Assembly (NCBI GenBank): GCA_907163375.1
Contig: CAJQUW010003381.1
Location: 496,001-560,000 of the forward strand
Direction: 5' to 3'
DNA: 64,000 nt
Source of the DNA: Prostheceraeus crozeri
Lineage: Eukaryota; Platyhelminthes; Polycladida; Euryleptidae
Every line of letters begins with the position of its first letter. Within the stretch, counting starts at the first letter, position 1. Both the position numbers and the translations under genes were made by a program. Positions 58,436 through 64,000 of the stretch are shown here, one piece after another. The notes beneath the pieces are model-generated. The model ran no database searches. It saw nothing but the letters and a program-made list of their open reading frames with translations, and had not been told where the DNA came from.

Positions 58436-58972
58436 TCATAGCTTACCATGTATGTTTATTGAGAAGAAATCAAGATAGAAAGAATAATTACACATATATT
58501 TAAAAACCCAGTCACTGACTTCACTTATAAAGTCCACACTATCCAAGTTGGCGATGGCTTCGTTGATGTTATCCAATTCAGTGCGACAGTTGAATCTACT
58601 GCTGATATCCGTAAGAGGTTTGCGAAAGGGACGGCGAGTGGATGGAAGATCGAGTCCAAGATAGTCATCGATGCTAGGAGGAATATTCTCCTGCTCATCG
58701 TAAAGAAAGTCAAGTTCCCAATTCTCGCTGATCAGACTTGACGATCCGGGATCGGTGACGGAGGGTGACGGTGGGATGGGAAATGGTCCATCAATGGTGG
58801 GTGGCGTCGGAGGTAGGGAATACGGTCCATCGGGATCGGGAATGGAACCCCAGTGGGATGGCAGATCCGTTGGGAAATCATCTTCTTCTGGGGTCGGTGG
58901 TGGAGTGTCTGGGATCACAATCGCCTCTTCTTCTAACGCGTTCCGAACCCTTAATCCGCTGAGATCGACCAT
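58436..58972 (-). CDS. V5: acidic proline-rich protein with degron-like motifs (178 aa)
   Basis: The only minus-strand gene of the cassette. The first about 75 residues are acidic and Pro-rich ('IPDTPPPTPEEDD', 'PIPPSPSVTD') and look disordered, like a transactivator or adaptor. Later come 'DEQENIPPS', close to a KEN-box context, and 'RKPLTDISS', an R-x-x-L-x-D-I destruction-box-like motif. Both types are recognised by APC/C in cell-cycle proteins. ATG 58970-58972 follows a minus-strand TATAAAGC (59021-59028) at a normal distance. The last about 30 codons are hydrophobic and may be out of the true coding end (a GGTAAG lies there). No homologue recognised; function inferred only from motifs. 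Confidence 0.6.
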   Translation of the reverse strand: MVDLSGLRVRNALEEEAIVIPDTPPPTPEEDDFPTDLPSHWGSIPDPDGPYSLPPTPPTIDGPFPIPPSPSVTDPGSSSLISENWELDFLYDEQENIPPSIDDYLGLDLPSTRRPFRKPLTDISSRFNCRTELDNINEAIANLDSVDFISEVSDWVFKYMCNYSFYLDFFSINIHGKL

Positions 58973-59020
58973 CCTCTTGTATGTTCACGAGTGTTATGAA
59001 TGCGGAACATTTTCAACTTG

Positions 59021-59160
59021 GCTTTATAGTTTTGCAGATGCTCCATTCCCTTGCTCCGAGCATTAGACGTGCCCCATTCCATGCTCGGAGCACAGAACGG
59101 AGCAATGGGTGTGCCCCATTCCATGTTCGGAGCATCTATCGATTGGAGAACTAGGTAAAA
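59021..59160. promoter_or_regulatory. P2: divergent promoter between V5 and V6 with tandem GAGCA repeats
   Basis: A 24-bp unit (GTGCCCCATTCCATG then YTCGGAGCA) occurs at 59069-59092 and 59111-59134. Further GAGCA(C/T/A) words lie at 59058, 59088, 59100 and 59130. A minus-strand TATAAAGC at 59021-59028 serves V5. The V6 side has only a weak A/T-rich box ('gtaaaaatgg', about 59154). Confidence 0.6.
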
Positions 59161-59185
59161 ATGGATAAACGTTCAAGACACATAC

Positions 59186-59581
59186 ATGATGGAAGACTTT
59201 CACGTGTACACCTATCCAAATCAGCTCATTATTTATCCGAAAACGTCATGTCAACCGCACGCGATGTTGGAGAAAGTGATTCCCTATGTGAAGGAGAAGA
59301 TCAAAGTAAAGCCTGAATGTGAACTCTCCATGGATACATTCACGATTTATGAATACAAAAGAAATGGTTCTCCACCATTGATGGGTGCCAGTGAACGTTA
59401 TTATGAAAGTGACATCCAAGAAATGGATGACTATTTATCCTCACTGAGGAACGTATGGGACTATGAATTTATGGACAGTGATAACAAAGAGATTCTTGGT
59501 GTCTATTGTATAACGTTTAATTTTGAATATATCTCTGTTGGATGGACATCAGAAAAAGAATATGTAAGCGATACAGACTAA
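59186..59581 (+). CDS. V6: unknown acidic protein, probable paralogue of V1 (131 aa)
   Basis: No known family. Motif order matches V1: 'NQLIIYPK' / 'NTLYIIPT', 'LEKVIP' / 'LEKIIS', an acidic 'DIQEMDDYLSSLRN' / 'WDVEELIDSLQKK', and a C-terminal beta-like 'GVYCITFNFEY' / 'GILCMQIDIGF'. Two adjacent ATGs (59186, 59189) open the frame; the first is chosen. AATAAA at 59587-59592 is six bases after the stop. No membrane segment. It shares its upstream region with the divergent V5. Confidence 0.6.
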   Translation: MMEDFHVYTYPNQLIIYPKTSCQPHAMLEKVIPYVKEKIKVKPECELSMDTFTIYEYKRNGSPPLMGASERYYESDIQEMDDYLSSLRNVWDYEFMDSDNKEILGVYCITFNFEYISVGWTSEKEYVSDTD

Positions 59582-59731
59582 GTATGAATAAAGAAAATGT
59601 CGTCGTATGAATCATGTTGCTTTTCCATATTATAAGTATTCTGCTATTGGGGTTGATAGATTTGGAAAAACATGCTACTTGTACTCCTTTTTCTTCTGAG
59701 AGAGATTGTACGCATACTCACCGCGATGAGT

Positions 59732-59739
59732 AACTATTT
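59732..59739 (+). promoter_or_regulatory. TATA-like box upstream of small basic ORF and V7
   Basis: TATTTAAG. A start about 30 bases on would precede ATG 59775 and ATG 59858. Confidence 0.45.
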
Positions 59740-59744
59740 AAGTT

Positions 59745-59912
59745 ATGGATCCTCACGCTCTCTCAAATAAGATCATGTTACTTCTGCCCTATTATCGAAA
59801 AAGACGACATCGCCCTATTCGGACAAGACACTCTCGAAAAAGACGACCACGTGGAAGATGGACATCACACCCACAGAAAGTTCGACATCTCCTTCTCACC
59901 AAGCGCGGGTGA
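59745..59912 (+). CDS. Small Arg-rich protein (55 aa, or 45 aa from ATG 59775)
   Basis: A short frame overlapping the start of V7. Eighteen of 55 residues are Arg or Lys, concentrated in 'YYRKRRHRPIRTRHSRKRRP'. Such protamine-like composition is typical of virion DNA-condensing proteins, and the neighbouring V3 is also of core-protein type. ATG 59775 suits the TATA-like box at 59732 better than ATG 59745. Short, so chance cannot be excluded, although the clustering of Arg codons is striking. Confidence 0.4.
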   Translation: MDPHALSNKIMLLLPYYRKRRHRPIRTRHSRKRRPRGRWTSHPQKVRHLLLTKRG

Positions 59913-60307
59913 AGATCCTTATTGATTTTTGGTTCGATGAACGCATCCGAGGCAATGATATCCCCACATTAGAAGAGTTTACCGACACGTCCACCGTCTA
60001 TTTGAATCAATTGGTACTGAATGACCGCTATTCCATCGTGGGACGTGTGTATTTACTCATGGCTATTTTTGAGGATGATGTTTTGTATGAGGACACACTA
60101 TGGAAGTTTATGAATGAGAAACATTTGAACTATGTACAAGAACTGTATCATAAACGTGTGATTTCAGCAGCAAGTCTTATTTATATCAAAGAGACATTGA
60201 ATCGTATCTGTGCTCATTTCAGTATTTTGTTTCAATGGCCAACGAATGTATTTAAGCATGCACAGGATCACACAACAAAAATCAACCATGAAGGGAGGAA
60301 CGCGTGA
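59858..60307 (+). CDS. V7: unknown, helical (149 aa)
   Basis: No family recognised. A Ser/Thr/Pro-rich first 15 residues precede a mostly helical protein ('QARVKILIDFWFDERIRGND', 'YSIVGRVYLLMAIFEDDVLY', 'NEKHLNYVQELYHKR'). There are no metal-binding motifs and no clear membrane segment despite hydrophobic helices. The stop overlaps the ATG of V8 (60288) by 20 bases, so the pair may share a transcript with reinitiation. Start at ATG 59858. Confidence 0.6.
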   Translation: MDITPTESSTSPSHQARVKILIDFWFDERIRGNDIPTLEEFTDTSTVYLNQLVLNDRYSIVGRVYLLMAIFEDDVLYEDTLWKFMNEKHLNYVQELYHKRVISAASLIYIKETLNRICAHFSILFQWPTNVFKHAQDHTTKINHEGRNA

Positions 60308-61556
60308 AAGTGAAGAGACATTGACGTTGCGAAAATTGAGAATAACCCTATGTCCTGTCTGTAAATGCCCTTATCAAAAAGATCGTCTGAGAAGGCATAT
60401 TTATAATTCACACCATCTAATATATAAAACAAAAAAAGAGATAAAAGCAAGTGAAGAGTTCATCTATGCATGTCTATGCGGGGAAACACTCGATGGAACG
60501 GTGGATAGGAAGACAGCTCAACAATTTGCGCGTCGACATACCCATATTTTAAACGAGCGAATGGAGGGAGAAAATGTGAGAAAACTCAAGTATATTATTC
60601 AACAGCATGTTCCGAGATCCTCTTTGAAGGTGTCCTCTACGTTGACAGGACAAGATCGTCAATTATCACCCACCGCACGTCGTGCAACCCCCTTGCGACC
60701 CCCTCAACCTATGAATACAGATTTGGATGCAGACGATAGTCTAGAAGCACTCATTCGACCTTCTCCAGCGGATCATCGCGCCTTAGCAACACCTGATCCG
60801 TCTCACGCTATGCTGCAAGCTGTCGTGAAAAGTATGGTTGACGATCGAGCCAGAGTGGATGCTCCCCCGGATCCCACCCATACGGTCCATCAAATACAAG
60901 AAGAATGGAATCGATTGCCGCCCGATGTGTTAGCCATGGCTGCGAATAAGATTGACATGAGTCCTCTATCGTTAGAGAATATTCAACCTACACTAAGTCA
61001 TGTGACATTTGATAACTACCCAGGTCCTGTCAATGATCACAACAGTTATGTCCAAACCATGTCGAACACAGTGGGAAATCCAAAGGTTGATCAACAAGAA
61101 TCAAGAGAACCTCGCCAACAACACTCGGTGGGGGTAGGAACCCCTCAACAACAACACTCAGTGGGGGTAGGAACCTCTCAACAACCCATGGACACACACC
61201 CCGTGGAGGAAAGAATGTTTTACCCAGTCAATTCACCTGTCATTGACAACTCCCACGAGTACATTATTCAACTGAACAATTTGAAAAACAGCGCCATTGT
61301 TCAACTGTTGAACGATTCTATTCGTCTCCATGAACGTCATTTAAATGCTCGCAAACGCATCTTGCACGTGTTGGAAGATGCATTTAATCAACACATTCAT
61401 GAACCCAATCGTACAGATGGCAATGGAGACTATTTGGATGAGACATTGGAAAGCATGCGTGACTTGCTGACTCAAAAGGAAGAGTTTATTGCCCACTTAA
61501 CCAACCAAAATGCAGACGTCCACGCACGCTACATGAATTTGGTGAACACCATGTAA
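60288..61556 (+). CDS. V8: zinc-module protein with disordered middle and helical C-terminus (422 aa)
   Basis: ATG 60288 (context aaccATG) is preferred over further upstream codons, which overlap V7. The N-terminus carries C22-x2-C25-x11-H37-x4-H42 and C62-x-C64-x19-H84-x-H86, the same double module as V2. The middle (about 105-310) is Pro/Asp/Gln-rich and disordered, with a 13-residue tandem repeat 'QQHSVGVGT(P/S)Q' near 280-305. The last about 110 residues are helical and coiled-coil-like ('IQLNNLKNSAIVQLLNDSIR', 'ESMRDLLTQKEEFIAHLTNQ'), suggesting oligomerisation. A DNA-binding structural or regulatory role is inferred. No homologue recognised. Confidence 0.65.
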   Translation: MKGGTRESEETLTLRKLRITLCPVCKCPYQKDRLRRHIYNSHHLIYKTKKEIKASEEFIYACLCGETLDGTVDRKTAQQFARRHTHILNERMEGENVRKLKYIIQQHVPRSSLKVSSTLTGQDRQLSPTARRATPLRPPQPMNTDLDADDSLEALIRPSPADHRALATPDPSHAMLQAVVKSMVDDRARVDAPPDPTHTVHQIQEEWNRLPPDVLAMAANKIDMSPLSLENIQPTLSHVTFDNYPGPVNDHNSYVQTMSNTVGNPKVDQQESREPRQQHSVGVGTPQQQHSVGVGTSQQPMDTHPVEERMFYPVNSPVIDNSHEYIIQLNNLKNSAIVQLLNDSIRLHERHLNARKRILHVLEDAFNQHIHEPNRTDGNGDYLDETLESMRDLLTQKEEFIAHLTNQNADVHARYMNLVNTM

Positions 61557-61591
61557 ACTAAGTTATGTGGGATAGAGGATGATAGACAAGA

Positions 61592-61987
61592 ATGACATGT
61601 CAGTGCGAATCATGTTCAAGTCGACGACAGGACTTTACCAATGTACTGAAATCCCTAAGTTCAGGGATAGGATGCTCGAAAAAGAAAATTAACCGTCATC
61701 TCGATCAATTGCCTGAGGAATATGTCAAGGATATGCAAGCACTCATGAGCAGAATGCGAGAGAATCCAGGGAAATTAACGCCTTTACAGCACGAGTTTAT
61801 TCAATCTTACAAAGGAATTCTCCGCAAATTTGTGAAACCATCCCCTCAAACTCGCAAATACTTGGGTCAAAAACGGAAATTTAACAAGAAACAAATCCCC
61901 TTCGCACAAGCCTATGCCATGGCATATCACGATAATCCAGCAGCTTTCAAACAAGCCTTACATGCATCGATCGGCTCCAAACACTAA
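61592..61987 (+). CDS. V9: unknown Cys-start basic protein (131 aa)
   Basis: Opens with a Cys cluster 'MTCQCESCSSRR', then a basic helical protein ('KKKINRHLDQLPEEYVKDMQ', 'KYLGQKRKFNKKQIPFAQAY'). Net positive and without membrane segments, so a nucleic-acid contact is plausible but not shown. It starts 36 bases after V8 and ends 34 bases before V10, in keeping with tight packing. No family recognised. Confidence 0.6.
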   Translation: MTCQCESCSSRRQDFTNVLKSLSSGIGCSKKKINRHLDQLPEEYVKDMQALMSRMRENPGKLTPLQHEFIQSYKGILRKFVKPSPQTRKYLGQKRKFNKKQIPFAQAYAMAYHDNPAAFKQALHASIGSKH

Positions 61988-62020
61988 GTAAACCATACCC
62001 ACGTCATCAACAATATCATC

Positions 62021-62383
62021 ATGGACAATGTTCAATCCATAGTGAACACACTTTCAACAGCCAACGGAGGAGATTTAAAATGTTCACTCATTGGTTCATT
62101 CAAAGAAACCCTATCACAATTCTTTACACTCGTCATATTCATTTTGGTTACCCTCTTATCTGGTCGAAAAATGATGAAAGATATCAAAAAACGTAAAGAT
62201 AGTAGAAAACCCTTACTCGATATGGAAGTCGTCAACTATGATATATCCAAAACGCCTATACTCAACCCCACCAAACCGCACAATGAAATTCCCATGAAAT
62301 CGAACGATTTACCGAAGAGTGTGAATAAGTCACGTTCACACAGTAAAATTCCTATGAAATCAAACGATGTACCGAAGATTTAA
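62021..62383 (+). CDS. V10: single-pass membrane protein with repeat tail (120 aa)
   Basis: A short N-terminus (1-33) is followed by one hydrophobic segment 'FFTLVIFILVTLLSG' (34-48), a basic stop-transfer region 'RKMMKDIKKRKDSRK', and a tail with two 20-residue repeats starting IPMKSND (about residues 90 and 110). The topology suggests N-out, C-in. The repeat is part of a DNA array that continues after the stop. No family recognised. Several viruses of this lineage carry small membrane proteins, but that is only an analogy. Confidence 0.6.
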   Translation: MDNVQSIVNTLSTANGGDLKCSLIGSFKETLSQFFTLVIFILVTLLSGRKMMKDIKKRKDSRKPLLDMEVVNYDISKTPILNPTKPHNEIPMKSNDLPKSVNKSRSHSKIPMKSNDVPKI

Positions 62384-62610
62384 AGGTTGATTTTCCCATG
62401 ACATCGTTAAAAATACTACGGATTTGATGTGTTATTTTCCCATGATATCAATCGATTCACTGTGACTTTGAAGAACACACTCTGTTACAAATCCTCGTAA
62501 AATCAGGTGATTTATCGAGAATTCTGAGGTACTTTTCCACACCAAATCGACCAATGTTATCGTAAAATGACTCAGCAAATTCCCATGAAATCAAGCGTTA
62601 TCTCGTGAAT
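62288..62610 (+). repeat. Decaying repeat array of 'ttcccatgaaatc' units
   Basis: Units begin near 62288, 62348, 62392, 62436 and 62579. The first two (60-bp spacing) encode the V10 tail, the next two are 44 bp apart and non-coding, and the last is isolated. Confidence 0.6.
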
Positions 62611-62675
62611 TTGACCTACAAAAAGGGACAAGCCCCGTACACCACCAAAAATGAATGATTCATCGTGAATTTCAT

Positions 62676-62753
62676 GGAGCACCAATCAGAGCACTTGTAG
62701 GCGTGGGTGTCAACCAATGAGAAGAAATTTTCCCACGCTCAACTCTATATAAA
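62676..62753 (+). promoter_or_regulatory. Promoter P3: 19-bp GAGCAC/CCAAT module and TATA
   Basis: GGAGCACCAATCAGAGCAC at 62676-62694 differs from the P1 module at one base. A second CCAAT lies at about 62713-62717 and TATATAAA at 62746-62753. TCATTC around 62776 is an initiator candidate about 30 bases on. It drives the gene at 62784. Confidence 0.75.
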
Positions 62754-62783
62754 CTGAGCCATTTCAGTCATTTTCATTCAGTC

Positions 62784-64000
62784 ATGGTTAAACGTACGAA
62801 CACGTTGGAAGCTCCTCTCGCGAAGGTGAAAGTCACGTATTCGTCAGATACACCGACATCGAAGCCAGTCTTTGTTGAAGCGACGGAACCCTATTTCCAT
62901 ACGAATGGGAAAGCCGAGAAGAACTACCTTACCAAGGCACATACACAGTTGGAGCCTCTGCCCATCACACGTCTGGTATTGGACAAACAATGGGGTATCA
63001 CTGGATATTATCCGATTCGCGGAGAGAATGCGATGATGAATGCGATGGATTGGCAATCACGACGAGACATCTCAAAACTCGTGTTTGCCACGGGATTTTA
63101 TGGATGGCGTGCACAAACGTACAATAACACTGGGTACGGTTCCGATCAACTCACCTCCCTCTTCACCATTTCTCGAGCCGTCTCACACGATCTGGAGACG
63201 TTGGAAGATGCGATACAATCCCTCTACAAACAAGTCCAACCCGAATCTGCCTACAACTTCACCTCCTGTCTCGGTTATGTACACAAGAAATCGGCCTACG
63301 ACAGTGTCTTTATGAAGCTGAAGCAGGACACACCCATCTTCCTGATGAAGGAGAATGGAAAGAACAAGAAGGTTAGTTTGGCCAATATTGGACATCTTCT
63401 TTCCAATCTCAAGGCGAATACCTTCCTTCAAGCAAATACCATCTTCCGCGTCACAGTCATATACTGTAATCCACAGACAAAGACTCTGAAACTGTGCTTT
63501 ACCGTGGATCAAATCCAAGTCCGTATCAAACAGGCGGAGGAAGGTCAGAGCACAGCGGTGGAGGAAAAGAAGAAGAAGAAGACAAAGCTGACACTCGATA
63601 TAAAGAAGGCACACATTCCCTCCAGTGGTTTATTTAATCTGATACACATGGTGCAACCTAAACAGGACATTGATTGGGAGGAACTCAATCACTTTATAGA
63701 GGATCTCGATCATCTCTCCCAATCAGAGGATAGCACTGTACTTATGAAAGAAAAGGAGGATGAGATGACAAGCATGCTTTCTCAAAGGTGGAGTGCTCAA
63801 CCCACGGAGGAGGAGGATTGGAAGAGGATGCGGACGGATTATGCCAAGGCGCAAGCACTCGGTGTGCACATTCGCATCCGGGAAGAGTCACACGCGCTGC
63901 ATATCTTTGACGGTAATCAAATACAAGCCGAGAAATGGATCAATCGATTCCTCGAAATGTTCAAGGATATGGTGGAACACAAACAGGAGAGTCAGTGGTA
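62784..64000 (+). CDS. V11: large unknown protein, open at the right edge (at least 405 aa)
   Basis: ATG 62784 is 38 bases after the TATA box. The frame stays open through the edge, so the protein is partial. The first about 60 residues are polar. A well-folded-looking region follows ('LDKQWGITGYYPIRGENAMM', 'LVFATGFYGWRAQTYNNTGY'), then an acidic/lysine-rich linker with KKKKK (about 260-268), and a helical acidic part with many Glu. A beta-rich 'RVTVIYCNPQTKTLKLCF' lies near 230-247. I recognise no family; a virion or replication protein of the element is possible but unsupported. It is the strongest GC and coding signal of the cassette. Confidence 0.7.
   Translation, partial: MVKRTNTLEAPLAKVKVTYSSDTPTSKPVFVEATEPYFHTNGKAEKNYLTKAHTQLEPLPITRLVLDKQWGITGYYPIRGENAMMNAMDWQSRRDISKLVFATGFYGWRAQTYNNTGYGSDQLTSLFTISRAVSHDLETLEDAIQSLYKQVQPESAYNFTSCLGYVHKKSAYDSVFMKLKQDTPIFLMKENGKNKKVSLANIGHLLSNLKANTFLQANTIFRVTVIYCNPQTKTLKLCFTVDQIQVRIKQAEEGQSTAVEEKKKKKTKLTLDIKKAHIPSSGLFNLIHMVQPKQDIDWEELNHFIEDLDHLSQSEDSTVLMKEKEDEMTSMLSQRWSAQPTEEEDWKRMRTDYAKAQALGVHIRIREESHALHIFDGNQIQAEKWINRFLEMFKDMVEHKQESQW

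Noticed and set aside
1..64000. CRISPR array, bacterial operons or a prophage
   Set aside because: No regularly spaced repeats with unique spacers, no Shine-Dalgarno-led operons; splice sites, TATA boxes and eukaryotic transposons dominate.

Overview
This window looks like AT-rich genomic DNA of a marine invertebrate. The evidence is large gene-poor stretches, intron-type splice signals, a rhodopsin-type GPCR exon, many eukaryotic transposons and frequent 'taggcct'-type words. That it may be an echinoderm- or hemichordate-like deuterostome is only a guess. Nothing bacterial is present.

Layout. 0.3-1.9 kb: a decayed hAT element. 3.95-10.83 kb: a complete BEL/Pao LTR retrotransposon with 834-bp LTRs and a 5-bp target duplication; its gag-pol has one stop and about three frameshifts. 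10.8-44.7 kb: mostly non-coding host DNA scattered with hairpins and MITEs, a tRNA-derived SINE family, a Penelope-type GIY-YIG remnant, a Tc1-like transposase with a small intron, and one convincing host exon (GPCR TM5 to the start of TM6, minus strand, 34.26-34.44 kb).

44.7-55.2 kb: a cluster of four related Crypton/DUF3504-type tyrosine recombinase (YR) genes. One is essentially full length (minus strand). One is split by a Harbinger-type element with 45-bp TIRs and a TAA duplication. One (A) is split by a segment carrying another (B), which is itself split by a pogo-like element with perfect 27-bp TIRs and a TA duplication. Long palindromes lie beside or inside these genes.

55.2-64.0 kb (open at the right edge): a compact, higher-GC, virus-like gene cassette of at least eleven genes. 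They have TATA boxes, AATAAA signals, short spacers and one divergent gene. It encodes an adenovirus/adintovirus X-like small core protein, a DEDDh-type exonuclease (frameshifted), two proteins sharing an unusual zinc module, two probable paralogues of a small acidic protein, a small Arg-rich protein, a membrane protein and a large unknown protein running off the edge. Three promoters share a GGAGCAC-type element; two carry a nearly identical 19-bp copy. I read the cassette as one arm of an endogenous adenovirus-lineage (Polinton/adintovirus-like) element, possibly one that uses or was inserted beside DUF3504 tyrosine recombinases. Polymerase, ATPase, protease and capsid genes would have to lie beyond the right edge.
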